A DNA stretch of 64,000 nt from Faecalibacterium sp. (GCA_022652735.1 JALCRP010000001.1:62001-126000); one strand, 5' to 3'. Counted from the first letter of the stretch, positions 41,993 to 51,360 are shown. Program-made: numbers and translations. The notes: a model not told the origin generated them from the sequence alone.

Positions 41993-42021
41993 ATTATACT
42001 AAATTCACCGGCAGCTTTCAA
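41993..42021 (-). promoter_or_regulatory. Promoter of the oadG-oadB pair
   Basis: TTGAAA (42021-42016), 17-nt spacer, perfect TATAAT (41998-41993) on the minus strand, about 45 nt upstream of the gamma gene. Confidence 0.75.
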
Positions 42022-42055
42022 CTAAAACGGCTGAAAAGATGCGGCAATTTCATGG

Positions 42056-42079
42056 AGAAAAAGCGCATGCGCCTGCGCC
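42056..42079 (-). terminator. Weak terminator after the mreB-like gene
   Basis: GCGCA/TGCGC hairpin followed by five T on the minus strand, about 20 nt after the stop codon. The stem is short. Confidence 0.5.
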
Positions 42080-42099
42080 GCGGAGAATCGCCGCAATTT

Positions 42100-43125
42100 T
42101 CAGCGATGGCCGATGCGCGGCGTGGCATCCGTAAAGCCGCTTTCCAGCTGGCTGCCGATCTGCAGGCTCTTCGCCGTGCCGAGCGCAACGCAGTTTACCG
42201 GATCGGGCGCAACGCGAACTTCGACCTTCAGTTCCTGTGAAAGGTATTCCGGCAGGCCGTGTAGCTGTGCGCCGCCGCCCGTAAGCACAATGCCGTTGCG
42301 GCAGATGTCGCCCGCCAGCTCCGGCGGCGTTTTTTCCAGCACCTGATGGGCTGCCAAAGCGATTTGCTCGCTCAGCTCCATTACCGGCTCGTAGAGGTCC
42401 TCTGTCGTGATCTCGACCTTCTGCGGCAGGCCTGTAATCAAGCTGCGGCCCTTCAGCTCAAAGGTCTGGTTATAATCCTTACGCTGTGCGCAGCAGGCTA
42501 CCTCGCACTTCAAATGTTCCACCGTGCGCTGGCCCACAACTACATTAAAGTTAGCGCGCAGATATTTTGTGATGGCGTCGTCATACGTATTTCCGGCCAC
42601 CTTCACGCTCGTCGAGCGAACCTTGCCGCCCAAGCTCAGCACAGCAATATCCGTTGTGCCGCCGCCGATGTCGATAATCATCTGGCCGTCGGGGCTTAAA
42701 ATATCAATATCGCTGCCCAGCGCGGCGGCGATCGGCTCGTCGATCAAAAACACCTGCCGTGCGCCGGCCGCCACAACAGCCTCCACTACGGCGTCGCTTT
42801 CGATGCCGGTAATGGCCGCAGGCACACAAACCGCCACGCGCGGCTTAACGAGGTGAGAATCGTAAACCTTATTTACAAAGCGACAAATCAGCTCCCGCGT
42901 CATGGTATGGTCGCTGATGACGCCATCGGAAAGCGGAAACACCGCCGCAATGTAATTGGGGGTACGCCCTACCATCGCCAGCGCGTCGTCGCCGACGGCC
43001 AGCACCGTATTTTTCCGGGTATCGTAGGCCACCACGCTAGGCTGATTGAGCACGACGCCCTTGCCCTCCTGGGCAATGATAATCGAGGTTGTGCCAAGGT
43101 CGATACCTACATCATTTTGAGCCAT
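42100..43125 (-). CDS. mreB: MreB/Mbl-family actin-like protein
   Basis: Actin-like ATPase that guides lateral wall synthesis. The 341-residue product begins with the phosphate-1 loop VGIDLGTTS and contains DEPIAAALGSDIDI, DIGGGTTDIAVLSLGG and NGIVLTGGGAQLHGL. It differs from textbook MreB in some core segments, so Mbl or MreBH is possible. No mreC/mreD follow, a layout more like mbl. ATG 43125 has SD AGGAGGAAG. It ends the recD2-comF-mreB operon. Confidence 0.92.
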   Translation of the reverse strand: MAQNDVGIDLGTTSIIIAQEGKGVVLNQPSVVAYDTRKNTVLAVGDDALAMVGRTPNYIAAVFPLSDGVISDHTMTRELICRFVNKVYDSHLVKPRVAVCVPAAITGIESDAVVEAVVAAGARQVFLIDEPIAAALGSDIDILSPDGQMIIDIGGGTTDIAVLSLGGKVRSTSVKVAGNTYDDAITKYLRANFNVVVGQRTVEHLKCEVACCAQRKDYNQTFELKGRSLITGLPQKVEITTEDLYEPVMELSEQIALAAHQVLEKTPPELAGDICRNGIVLTGGGAQLHGLPEYLSQELKVEVRVAPDPVNCVALGTAKSLQIGSQLESGFTDATPRIGHR

Positions 43126-43184
43126 AGAATCTTCCTCCTGTATTTCCCGCACCACAGCCCCCGGGGGGCCGCGTTGGATCATTT

Positions 43185-43976
43185 CTATTCCGGCAGCTCA
43201 AGGTCCTGCTGCCACTGGGACGAAGCAAAGCCGACGGCCGACACCTGCTCGGCCCCCGCTTTCAGCAGAGCTTCCGTACAGGCGGCCGCCGTAGCGCCCG
43301 TCGTAATCACATCATCTACCAGCAGCACACGCTGCCCTTCCACATCGCAGGCCCTGCCGGCGCAAAAGGCGCCCGCCACATTGACAAGGCGTTCCTCCAG
43401 CGAAAGCCCCGCCTGATGCTGTGTGCAGCGAACACGGCGCAGCGCCTCGGCTTGTATAGGCAGCCCAAGCGCCCCGGCAAGAGGCTCCGCCAGCAAAAGC
43501 GGGACGTTATAACCACGCCTGCGGCTCGATTTCGGCACGGGCACGATCACATCGTAAGCCAGCTTTCCCCACAGAGCGCGTTCGGGGAGTAGTATACCAT
43601 ATCTGCGAAAAAAAGTACACCCGAATAAATCCCGTGCCATGCGGCTGCCAAGCTCCCGCGCATACCAGCGGCAGCCCCCATATTTCATACGCAGCACGGC
43701 CTGACGTACTGCCCCTGCATAGCGATAATCCGCGGCTGCCTGCTCCAGCCGGCCAAAGTAATGGGTGGCTGGCGCAAGGCGCTTTTGGGGCAGGGCAAGC
43801 GGCTTTAAGCGCGCGGCACAATCCGGGCATTCGAGCTGCCCGCCCAACACGGCATCGCAGAACGGGCACCGCCGCGGGAAAAGAAACTCCAGTGCGGCTT
43901 CGCGCAGAAGGTGTAAGTCTATTGGCGTATTCGGGGCCGCCGCATTGTGCATTTTTTCGTATGCGGTGCCGTTCAC
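43185..43976 (-). CDS. comF: ComF-family phosphoribosyltransferase-like protein
   Basis: Competence-related protein thought to help handle single-stranded DNA during uptake. The 263-residue product has an N-terminal C4 zinc finger (CPFC and CPDC, about 31-51), VPVPKSSRRRGYN, and the PRPP-binding motif VLLVDDVITTGATA near the C-terminus. I place the start at GTG 43976, which overlaps the recD2 stop by 4 nt (GTGA) and has an excellent SD (GGGAGGGGA, 6 nt); the nearest ATG (43952) has none. No other com genes are visible. Confidence 0.9.
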   Translation of the reverse strand: MNGTAYEKMHNAAAPNTPIDLHLLREAALEFLFPRRCPFCDAVLGGQLECPDCAARLKPLALPQKRLAPATHYFGRLEQAAADYRYAGAVRQAVLRMKYGGCRWYARELGSRMARDLFGCTFFRRYGILLPERALWGKLAYDVIVPVPKSSRRRGYNVPLLLAEPLAGALGLPIQAEALRRVRCTQHQAGLSLEERLVNVAGAFCAGRACDVEGQRVLLVDDVITTGATAAACTEALLKAGAEQVSAVGFASSQWQQDLELPE

Positions 43977-46183
43977 AACGTCCCCTCCCGCGCGGCCTGC
44001 AGCAAGGCGGAAAGACCGCTGTAGCGCAAATTCTGGCGGACATTTTGCGTCATGGCATCCAGTGTCGTATGCATACCGGCCACGATGCACAGCTTTTTGG
44101 CGCGTGTAATGCCCGTGTAGATCAAGTTGCGGTAGCACAGCCGCGCCGGCACTTCTGCCGCCGGGATCACCACGGCCGGAAATTCCGAGCCTTGGCTTTT
44201 GTGGATCGTCACGGCATAGGCGATTTCAAGCTCTTTCAGGTTTTCGGCCGGATAGACAAGGCGCCGATCGTCCATGCGCACCACCATCGAGCGATCGCGC
44301 ACATTAACAGACTGCACGATGCCGATGTCGCCGTTGTATGCGCCGACTCCCTGTTCGCCGCCGTCGCGCTGCCAAAGGATCTCGTAATCGTTGCGCACCT
44401 GCATCACCTTGTCGCCCGGGCGAAACGTCCAAGCCCCGGCCTCCAGCTGAGGCTTATCCCGCTCCGGCGGGTTAAGAAGCTCCTGCAGCTTGCGGTTCAG
44501 TGCCTCGGTGCCCGAAAGCCCGAGCTTCGTCGGGCAAAGCACCTGAATATCCCGCACGGCGTCAAAGCCGTAGCTTTTAGGCAAGCGGGTAGATACCAGA
44601 TCACATACGAGCTTTTGGCAGGCCTCGCCGCGCGCCTCCAAAAAGAAGAAATCGTCTTTTCGTTCGCCCTTTTGCAGCGGTTCGCCCGCCACAATATGAT
44701 GTGCATTTTCCACGATCAAGCTGCGGGCTGCCTGCCGGAAAATTTCGGTGAGGCACACCGTCGGCACAAGGCCGGAGCGTACCGCTTCGCCGAGGATATT
44801 GCCCGGGCCGACGCTCGGCAGCTGATCGGCATCGCCGACAAGGATCAGGCGACAGGCAGGGCGCAGCGCGGCCAGCAGGCTTTGAAATAGCTTTACATCC
44901 ACCATGCTCATCTCATCCAGGATGACGACATCGCATTTCAGCAGGTTTTTTTCGTTGTGGATAAAATGCACCACGCCGCCCGTATAATCCACTTCTAACA
45001 GGCGGTGGATCGTGCTCGCCTTGCGGCCCGTCACATCGGAAAGGCGCTTGGCGGCGCGGCCCGTAGGCGCGCAGAGCGCCACGCGCTCGGCCTGCTGCTC
45101 CAGCAGGGCGAGAATTGCATTTACGGCTGTCGTTTTGCCCGTGCCGGGGCCGCCCGTCAGCACAAGGCAGTTTTCGCACAGCGCCTTGCGGATGGCTTCG
45201 CGCTGCAGCGGCGCATAGGCGAACCCCTGCGTCAGCTCCAGCACCTGCAAATCACGCGCAAGGTTGCGGGGCGTATGCGGCGGAAGCTTTGCCAAAAAGG
45301 CCAGACGTGCCGCAATGTCCTCTTCGGCGGAAAGCAGATCGGGCAGATAGAGATACTCCGTGCCGTCAAACACGCGCTGGCAGATGTCGCCCGCGGATAG
45401 GCTTTTATCCAGCACGGTGTCTACGGCTTCGGGCGGCTGGCCGATGAACGCCGCGGCCGTGCGCAGCAAGCTCGTGCGCGGCACACAGGTATGGCCGTTG
45501 TTGGCGTTATGGCGCAGCGCATACAAAAGCGCCGCACCGATGCGCAGCGCGCCGTCCTCGGCCATTTGCAGCGAAGCGGCGATCCGATCAGCATGGCGGA
45601 AGGCAAGATTCAGCGGCTCGCCGCACAAAAGGTAAGGGTTGGTGCGGACGGCATCCGCCGCGCCGGGGCCAAAGGCGCGGTAAAGTGCCACGGCGCGCGG
45701 CGCGGAAATATCATACTGCGCCAAAAAAGCGATCAGCTCCCGCACACCAAACATGCGCTTAAACTCGCTTTGGATACGCTGTGCCTTCTCTTTGGTAATT
45801 CCTTTTATCACGGTCAGCTGCTCAGGGTCGTTCCCGATGATGTCCAGCGTCGCCGCGCCAAAACGGTCCAGCAGCTTTTTCGCAGTCGCCGTGCCGATAT
45901 ACGGCAGCGACCCGCTGGAGAGATAGGCATACACGGCCTCGGCATCCTGCGGCAGATCGGCCTCGCAGGCAACGGCGTGGAACTGCCGGCCGTAGGTAGG
46001 GTGGGTTTCAAAGGTTCCGTGGCAGACAACGGTTTCGCCGATGTGGATTTCCCCCACCGTACCACACACGACAAAAAGCTCCCCGCCGCCGGAGAGCTCA
46101 AATACGGTATAGCCCGTATCCTGATTTTCAAAAATCAGGCTTTCCACCGTACCTTCAAGGCGCAGCTGCTGCTCTTCGGCCAT
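43973..46183 (-). CDS. recD2: RecD2-type ATP-dependent helicase
   Basis: Superfamily 1B 5'-3' helicase, 736 residues, with N-terminal OB-like and HhH region (GIGTATAKKLLDRFG is PYIGTATAKKL here), Walker A LTGGPGTGKTT (about 345), ILDEMSMVD (motif II), GDADQLPSVGPG (motif III) and the C-terminal motif AVTIHKSQGSEFPAVV. RecD2 proteins act alone, without RecBC, in repair and fork maintenance. SD AAGGAG lies about 12 nt before ATG 46183. It overlaps comF by 4 nt. Confidence 0.95.
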   Translation of the reverse strand: MAEEQQLRLEGTVESLIFENQDTGYTVFELSGGGELFVVCGTVGEIHIGETVVCHGTFETHPTYGRQFHAVACEADLPQDAEAVYAYLSSGSLPYIGTATAKKLLDRFGAATLDIIGNDPEQLTVIKGITKEKAQRIQSEFKRMFGVRELIAFLAQYDISAPRAVALYRAFGPGAADAVRTNPYLLCGEPLNLAFRHADRIAASLQMAEDGALRIGAALLYALRHNANNGHTCVPRTSLLRTAAAFIGQPPEAVDTVLDKSLSAGDICQRVFDGTEYLYLPDLLSAEEDIAARLAFLAKLPPHTPRNLARDLQVLELTQGFAYAPLQREAIRKALCENCLVLTGGPGTGKTTAVNAILALLEQQAERVALCAPTGRAAKRLSDVTGRKASTIHRLLEVDYTGGVVHFIHNEKNLLKCDVVILDEMSMVDVKLFQSLLAALRPACRLILVGDADQLPSVGPGNILGEAVRSGLVPTVCLTEIFRQAARSLIVENAHHIVAGEPLQKGERKDDFFFLEARGEACQKLVCDLVSTRLPKSYGFDAVRDIQVLCPTKLGLSGTEALNRKLQELLNPPERDKPQLEAGAWTFRPGDKVMQVRNDYEILWQRDGGEQGVGAYNGDIGIVQSVNVRDRSMVVRMDDRRLVYPAENLKELEIAYAVTIHKSQGSEFPAVVIPAAEVPARLCYRNLIYTGITRAKKLCIVAGMHTTLDAMTQNVRQNLRYSGLSALLQAAREGTL

Positions 46184-46277
46184 CGTACATCGCTCTCCTT
46201 CTTTGTAAATTGGGGTATATGCTTATCGGCGGCCACGCCTTTTTACCGGGCGCCGCCGTTTTTTTGTAAGTGCTTTT

Positions 46278-46306
46278 ATTATAGTAGAAATATTTGCCGG
46301 GCACAA
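46278..46306 (-). promoter_or_regulatory. Promoter of the recD2-comF-mreB operon
   Basis: TTGTGC (46306-46301), 17-nt spacer, perfect TATAAT (46283-46278) on the minus strand. The leader (about 85 nt) contains a CGGCGGC/GCCGCCG hairpin. Confidence 0.7.
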
Positions 46307-46366
46307 GGCGGCCAACGCAAAAGAAAAACCGCTTTGTCAAAATTTTCTTTTCCCGCACAGGCAAGC

Positions 46367-46396
46367 AAAAGCGCCACCCTTTCGGGCGGCGCTTTT
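46367..46396 (-). terminator. Terminator after ribU
   Basis: AAAAGCGCC/GGCGCTTTT stem with one internal mismatch before CCC/GGG and a 4-nt loop, about 18 nt after the ribU stop. Confidence 0.75.
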
Positions 46397-46413
46397 GTAA
46401 TTTCCAAAAAGCT

Positions 46414-47058
46414 TTACTTTTTCCCGTGCAGAATCGGCGAAAGCGGCTTGTAAACCAAGAAGCACAGCGCCACATCGGCAAGGCCCTTTATCAGCGTAAA
46501 CGGCAGATTGAAGATCAAAAGACATTTCAGCAGCGTATCCGCGCTGGGCAGAATCGCCTGATACATGCCGAGGATGGCATCCAGCGGCATGCCATAAAAT
46601 TTCACGTAAGCCGGATAGGTGACAAAGAAATTCACCGGTACGCTGATGAGCGCCATGACAGCCGCGCCCAAAAACGCACCGATTAGCGCGGCTTTACGGC
46701 TTTTATGTTTTCGATACAGCAGCCCCGCCGTAAAGGCAAAGGCGGCCCCCAGCAAAAAGTTGCACAGCTCGCCCGCACAGGCTGTAGACGTACCCTTAAT
46801 GACGATGTGCAGCAGATTTTTCATAAAGCTGATTGCAATGCCATACCCCGGCCCAAGCGCAAATGCGCCCAGCAGCGCAGGCAGATCGGAGAAATCCATT
46901 TTGATAAAAGGCGGGATCAGCGCCGGGATCGGGAACTCGATAAACATCAAAACAAAGGCCACGGCCGAAAGCATCGCCGCGACGATCATTTCGCGTGTGC
47001 CGGTGCGCCGGCGCATCGGGCGCGCCGTCGGGTTAGAACGGTTGGTATTTTCCTGCAT
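46414..47058 (-). CDS. ribU: Riboflavin ECF transporter S component RibU
   Basis: Substrate-binding membrane subunit that captures riboflavin for an energy-coupling-factor transporter. The 214-residue product has about six hydrophobic spans. The family segments FIEFPIPALIPPFIKMDFSDLPALLGAFALGPGYG and IKGTSTACAGELCNFLLG are clear (each shown only in part of a longer match). ATG 47058 has SD AAGGAGG. The FMN riboswitch and its terminator lie directly upstream, which fixes the ligand as a flavin. The shared EcfA/A'/T module is not in the window. Confidence 0.95.
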   Translation of the reverse strand: MQENTNRSNPTARPMRRRTGTREMIVAAMLSAVAFVLMFIEFPIPALIPPFIKMDFSDLPALLGAFALGPGYGIAISFMKNLLHIVIKGTSTACAGELCNFLLGAAFAFTAGLLYRKHKSRKAALIGAFLGAAVMALISVPVNFFVTYPAYVKFYGMPLDAILGMYQAILPSADTLLKCLLIFNLPFTLIKGLADVALCFLVYKPLSPILHGKK

Positions 47059-47198
47059 AAAACAGCCTCCTTGGGGTGTTTCCCCGGCCGGCGCAGCACA
47101 GCCGCCTTTTTCGGGCCGGCCGCGCCGCGCGGTTTCGCCTTTTTCTGCGCGCAGAAAAAGGCACGATCGGAAAGCCGTTTGCAAGTGAGCAGAAAACA

Positions 47199-47235
47199 CA
47201 AAACGCCCTGATACCATTCTCTTGGTATCAGGGCG
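47199..47235 (-). terminator. Expression-platform terminator of the FMN riboswitch
   Basis: A 13-bp perfect stem (47204-47216 with 47223-47235), 6-nt loop, then TTTTGTGTTTT on the minus strand, about 140 nt before ribU. FMN binding is expected to favour this terminator. The stretch 47059-47198 between terminator and ribU shows no gene. Confidence 0.9.
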
Positions 47236-47258
47236 CAAAGACAGAATCCTCTGCCGTT

Positions 47259-47373
47259 TCTTTCATCCGGACTATACCGTCGGCCCCGGAATCTCACCGG
47301 TGTCAGCATCCAAAAAAGGATGGTCGCGGGCTATCACCGCCGGTGGGGAATCGCACCCCGCCCTGAAACGCAC
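47259..47373 (-). ncRNA. FMN riboswitch (RFN element)
   Basis: The conserved six-stem RFN element reads, on the minus strand, TTTCAGGGCGGGGTGCGATT, then CCCCACCGGCGGTGATAGCC, GGTGAGATTCCGGGGCCGAC and GGTATAGTCCGGATGAAAGA. The variable arm is ATCC/GGAT with a T-rich loop. It controls the ribU gene through the terminator at 47199-47235. Confidence 0.97.
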
Positions 47374-47384
47374 TTTCTGAAGGT

Positions 47385-47413
47385 ATTATATCTGATTTTC
47401 GGCCCGAATACAA
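47385..47413 (-). promoter_or_regulatory. Promoter of the riboswitch-ribU transcript
   Basis: TTGTAT (47413-47408), 17-nt spacer, perfect TATAAT (47390-47385) on the minus strand, 12 nt before the riboswitch. Confidence 0.75.
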
Positions 47414-47546
47414 TAGCCATAAACCATCGTTATCAAAAGAATCTGCTGTTCTCCCTTTTCCGCCCGCTTTTTACGTGCTAAAATAATGAGGTATTGTGCT
47501 TATGCTTTCTTTTTTATCCCGCTTGCGACGCAAAGGAGTACCGCTC

Positions 47547-48674
47547 ATGCTTTTTTCTTTTGAGGACGCCACCTTCTGCCTTGCCGGGCTGCGGCTCGAA
47601 GGGCTGTATGCCGCGCTGGCGCAAATGCTGTTTGCCGGCGCTCTGGCCGCCATTTTCTGGGCCGGAAGCCGCCTTTTCAAATTTGTGATTTTGCCGCGCC
47701 TGCTGAAGCGCACCGCCAAAAGCACACGCTGGAAAGCGCTGCATATTTTGCTGCGCGGCTTTTCGGGCGCGCTGCCGATGGCCATGTGGGCGACAGGCCT
47801 GTATATCGGCCTAATCGCGCTGCCGTGGTCGGATAAGGCCACGGTGGCAGCGCATGCGGGGCTGCTTTTATGCTACCGCATCGTGTGCATCCTTCTGGCT
47901 GCGCAGGGGCTTTGGGGCGCCGCGCCGCTGTGCTCGCTTGTATTGGGCAGCGCAGCCAGCCGCTTGGATATGAAATCCAACCGCACCCTTTCGGCGATAT
48001 TGGAGAAAATCTATCGGGTACTGGTGCTTGCCTTTTGTGCGATCACGGTGCTGGATGAGCTGGGCTATCCTGTCACCGGCCTCGTCACGGGCGTGGGGCT
48101 GGCCGGGCTGACCGTCTCGCTTGCCGCGAAAGAATCTGCCGGCAACCTGTTCAGCGGCCTTGTCATTTTGCTTGAGCATCCGTTTGGCATCGGCGATTGG
48201 ATCAAGGTTGGCGATGTAGAGGGCACCGTCGAGGATCTCACCTTCCGCAGCACAAAGGTGCGCGCGCTGGACAATTCCCTTTACATCCTGCCGAATTCGA
48301 CCGTTTGCAGCGCCGATGTAAACAACGGCACCAACCGTACAAAGCGCATGTTCCGCTTTACGCTGGGCGTTACCTACGATACTACGCGCGCCCAGCTGGA
48401 AACCCTCATGGCCGATCTCGCCGCGATGCTGCGCACCCACGAGGAAGTCGAGGCCGGTTCTGTGCTGGTGGAGCTTGCGGGCTTCGGCGATTCCAGCATC
48501 GACATTTTGGTGCACTGCTATGTGCTTCGGCCGGAGATGGCGGCTTTTCTCGCCGTACAGAACACTTTGAATCTCGACATCATGGATGTCATGCAGCGGG
48601 ACGGCGTGGCGTTCGCCTTCCCCTCCACAAGTGTCTATCTCGAAAAAACGCCGTCCGCTGAAAAGCGGCTGTAA
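47547..48674 (+). CDS. MscS-family mechanosensitive channel
   Basis: Osmotic safety valve of the inner membrane. The 375-residue product has four to five hydrophobic spans and the MscS pore/beta region VTGVGLAGLTVSLAAKESAG followed by LVILLEHPFGIGDWIKVGD and VEGTVEDLTFRSTKVR. The start is ATG 47547, with AAAGGAG 9 nt upstream; the earlier ATG codons lack an SD. A weak promoter-like TAAAAT lies at 47479-47484. The GH13 gene follows 32 nt downstream and may be co-transcribed. Confidence 0.92.
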   Translation: MLFSFEDATFCLAGLRLEGLYAALAQMLFAGALAAIFWAGSRLFKFVILPRLLKRTAKSTRWKALHILLRGFSGALPMAMWATGLYIGLIALPWSDKATVAAHAGLLLCYRIVCILLAAQGLWGAAPLCSLVLGSAASRLDMKSNRTLSAILEKIYRVLVLAFCAITVLDELGYPVTGLVTGVGLAGLTVSLAAKESAGNLFSGLVILLEHPFGIGDWIKVGDVEGTVEDLTFRSTKVRALDNSLYILPNSTVCSADVNNGTNRTKRMFRFTLGVTYDTTRAQLETLMADLAAMLRTHEEVEAGSVLVELAGFGDSSIDILVHCYVLRPEMAAFLAVQNTLNLDIMDVMQRDGVAFAFPSTSVYLEKTPSAEKRL

Positions 48675-48706
48675 ACACATTGTTGTAAAAAACGGAGGTT
48701 TCCCCA

Positions 48707-50386
48707 ATGCAGAAAAAATGGTGGCAGAAGGCCACGGCTTATCAAATTTATCCCAAAAGTTTTCTGGACACGAACGGCGACGGCATCGGCGATTTGCGGG
48801 GTGTGCTCTGCAAGCTGGATTATTTGCAGCAGCTCGGCATCAACCTTGTCTGGCTTTCGCCGATCTATTGCTCGCCGCTGGCCGATCAGGGCTATGATAT
48901 TTCCGATTACTACCGCATCGACCCGCGCTTTGGCACGATGGACGATTTTGACGAGCTTCTGGCCGAAGCCAAAAAGCGCGGCATCGGCATCGTGATGGAC
49001 CTTGTCGTGAACCATTGCTCGGATGAACACGAATGGTTCCGCCGCGCCTGCGAAGCGCCGGATGGCCGCTACGGCAAGTTCTTTTATATTGAAGATTACG
49101 ATGGGCAGCACCTGCCCTGCAACTGGCGCTCGTACTTCGGCGGCTCTGTGTGGGAGCCTCTGCCCGGCCACCCGGATAAAGTCTATCTCCACAGCTTCCA
49201 CAAAAAGCAACCCGATCTCAACTGGGAGAATCCTGACCTGCGCGAAGAGATCTACCGCATGATGAACTGGTGGCTCGACAAGGGCGTGGCCGGTTTCCGC
49301 ATCGACGCCATCATCAATATTAAAAAAGCGCTGCCCTTCCGCGATTATCCCGCCAGCCGCGCCGACGGCCTGTGCGATATGGGCGAAATGCTTGCGCAGG
49401 CGCACGGCATCGGCGATTTTTTGGCCGAGATGCAGCGCCGCACTTTTGCGCCGCATGATGCATTTTCCGTGGGCGAAGTGTTCAACAGCCACGCCGAAGA
49501 TCTGCCCGCTTTTATCGGCGAGCACGGCTATTTTAGCTCGATGTTCGATTTTTCCGCTATTCTCTGCGGCAAAAACCGCGACGGCTGGTATGCCTGCGCG
49601 CCTACCGTTTCCGGCGAAGAATATAAGCGCAGCTGTTTTGCCAGCCAGAAAATGGCCGCGCATGTGGGCTATCTTTCCAATATCATCGAAAACCACGACG
49701 GGCCGCGCGGCGTCAGCCACTACCTGCCCGCCAGCGAACATGCGGAGGCCGCGAAAAAGATGCTGGGCGGGCTAAGCTTTTTGCTGGCCGGCATCCCCTT
49801 TTTGTACGAGGGGCAGGAGCTTGGCATGGAAAACACCGTCTTTGAAAACCCGGAGGACATTGACGATATTTCCACGCGGGATGAATACAAGGTGGCGCTG
49901 GCCGCCGGCCTCTCGCCCGAAGCAGCGTTGCGCGCCGTCGCGCCCTTCAGCCGCGATAACGCCCGCACCCCCATGCAATGGACAGCCGGCAAAAACGCAG
50001 GCTTTACCGACGGTACACCGTGGCTTGCCCCGAACCCGAACTATCCGCGCCTGAACGCCGCCGAGCAGCTTGCCCGCGCCGATTCCGTGCTGGCATTTTA
50101 CCGCCGCCTGACGGCGCTGCGCCGCAGCGAAGCGTATGCGGATACGCTGGCCTACGGCGATTGCATCCCGTGGCTGCCCGAGCAAAAAAATCTGATGGCC
50201 TATCTGCGCCGCGGCAGCGGCAAAACGCTGCTGATCGTGGGCAACTTCCAGCCCGCGCCACAGGCGGCCGCGCTGCCCGGCGCCGCGCGCATCGTGCTGG
50301 ATAACGATCTGCCTGTCACCCTTTCCGGGGGCAAGATTTCGCTTTTGGGCTGGCAGTTTGCGGTATTGGAAATTTCCGAATCTTAA
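48707..50386 (+). CDS. GH13 alpha-glucosidase (oligo-1,6-glucosidase type)
   Basis: Cytoplasmic enzyme that releases glucose from small alpha-glucosides (isomaltose, panose, trehalose or sucrose-like sugars). At 559 residues the length is typical. Conserved GH13 regions: DLVVNHCSDEHEWF (I), GFRIDAI with nucleophile Asp200 (II), SVGEVFN with the acid Glu (III) and NHDGPRG (IV). The opening KWWQKATAYQIYPKSFLDTNGDG is the GH13_31 pattern. No signal peptide. SD GGAGG lies 8 nt before ATG. A strong terminator follows, separating it from the GlcNAc locus. Confidence 0.93.
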   Translation: MQKKWWQKATAYQIYPKSFLDTNGDGIGDLRGVLCKLDYLQQLGINLVWLSPIYCSPLADQGYDISDYYRIDPRFGTMDDFDELLAEAKKRGIGIVMDLVVNHCSDEHEWFRRACEAPDGRYGKFFYIEDYDGQHLPCNWRSYFGGSVWEPLPGHPDKVYLHSFHKKQPDLNWENPDLREEIYRMMNWWLDKGVAGFRIDAIINIKKALPFRDYPASRADGLCDMGEMLAQAHGIGDFLAEMQRRTFAPHDAFSVGEVFNSHAEDLPAFIGEHGYFSSMFDFSAILCGKNRDGWYACAPTVSGEEYKRSCFASQKMAAHVGYLSNIIENHDGPRGVSHYLPASEHAEAAKKMLGGLSFLLAGIPFLYEGQELGMENTVFENPEDIDDISTRDEYKVALAAGLSPEAALRAVAPFSRDNARTPMQWTAGKNAGFTDGTPWLAPNPNYPRLNAAEQLARADSVLAFYRRLTALRRSEAYADTLAYGDCIPWLPEQKNLMAYLRRGSGKTLLIVGNFQPAPQAAALPGAARIVLDNDLPVTLSGGKISLLGWQFAVLEISES

Positions 50387-50463
50387 GCAAACGCCCGGCC
50401 CGCGGCAGCTTTTCGCCTCGGCGCGAGGCCGGCCGAAGTATAACGATACATTGCAACAAAAAA

Positions 50464-50507
50464 GCCGCCTCTTATCCGTCGTAGGACGAATAGGGGGCGG
50501 TTTTTTT
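50464..50507 (+). terminator. Strong intrinsic terminator after the GH13 gene
   Basis: A 16-bp stem with wobbles and a 3-nt loop (GCCGCC... GGGGGCGG) followed by seven T. No T-run on the minus strand side. Confidence 0.88.
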
Positions 50508-50581
50508 GCACCTACAAGCAATCAGGCCGGGCGCAGAAGCGGAGCTTTTTATGCCCGTAAGCAAGCGCGCCCGCCGCACTT

Positions 50582-51307
50582 TTATAGCTTTGCAGCAGCC
50601 TCAGCATCCAGCACAAGCGTGAAATCCGGGTGCATCTGCAGGATAGAAGCCGGCACTTCGGGCGTGACAGGGCCAAAGAAAGCCGTCTTTACGATGTCGG
50701 CCTTGTTTGCGCCGTTTGCCACCATCAGCACCTTGCGCGCCTGCATGATGGATTTAATGCCCATCGTATAGGCTTGGTGCGGCACGTCCTCTTTCTTTTC
50801 AAAAAAGCGCGTATTCGCTTCGATCGTGCTCTCTGTCAGATCAACGCAGTGGGTGCCCAGCTCAAACGCCGCGTTCGGCTCGTTAAAGCCGATGTGGCCA
50901 TCCGGCCCGATGCCCAAAAGCTGCAAATCAATGCCGCCTACCTGATGGATGACGGCGTCATACTCTTTGCAGGCGGCGTCGGCGTCAAGGTTTGCGCCGT
51001 CCGGCACATGGACGCGCTCGGGCGCAATGTTGACGAAATCAAAAAAGTTTTTGTGCATGAAGTACCAGTAGCTCTGCGGGTTATCCTTCAAAATGCCGCG
51101 GTACTCGTCGAGGTTTACCGTGGTCACTTCCGAAAAATCCACATCGCCTTTGTTGTACCATTCGATCAGCTGGCGATAAGTGCCCACGGGCGTACCGCCC
51201 GTGGCAAGGCCCAAAACACAGTTCGGCTTCATGATAACCTGTGCCGAGAGAATGTTTGCCGCCTTGCGGGACATGTCTGCGTAATCGGTTGCACAAATAA
51301 TTTTCAT
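50582..51307 (-). CDS. nagB: Glucosamine-6-phosphate deaminase
   Basis: Converts glucosamine 6-phosphate to fructose 6-phosphate and ammonia. The 241-residue product has LGLATGGTPVGTYRQLI (phosphate site), VNLDEYRGI, LLGIGPDGHIGFNEPN (active site Asp and His) and YTMGIKSIMQARKVLMVANG. ATG 51307 has AAGGAG 11 nt upstream; the frame further upstream is not conserved. It diverges from the GH94 gene, and the pair shares a 191-nt control region. nagA and a GlcNAc kinase are not in the window. Confidence 0.97.
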   Translation of the reverse strand: MKIICATDYADMSRKAANILSAQVIMKPNCVLGLATGGTPVGTYRQLIEWYNKGDVDFSEVTTVNLDEYRGILKDNPQSYWYFMHKNFFDFVNIAPERVHVPDGANLDADAACKEYDAVIHQVGGIDLQLLGIGPDGHIGFNEPNAAFELGTHCVDLTESTIEANTRFFEKKEDVPHQAYTMGIKSIMQARKVLMVANGANKADIVKTAFFGPVTPEVPASILQMHPDFTLVLDAEAAAKL

Positions 51308-51360
51308 ATTGTTTTGATCTCCTTTTTTTGCGGGGCGCGTGCCTGTTTTCGTTCGCACAC

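Noticed and set aside
47059-47198. Small gene between the riboswitch terminator and ribU
   Set aside because: Open frames here lack an SD and a plausible composition; the region is the leader of ribU.
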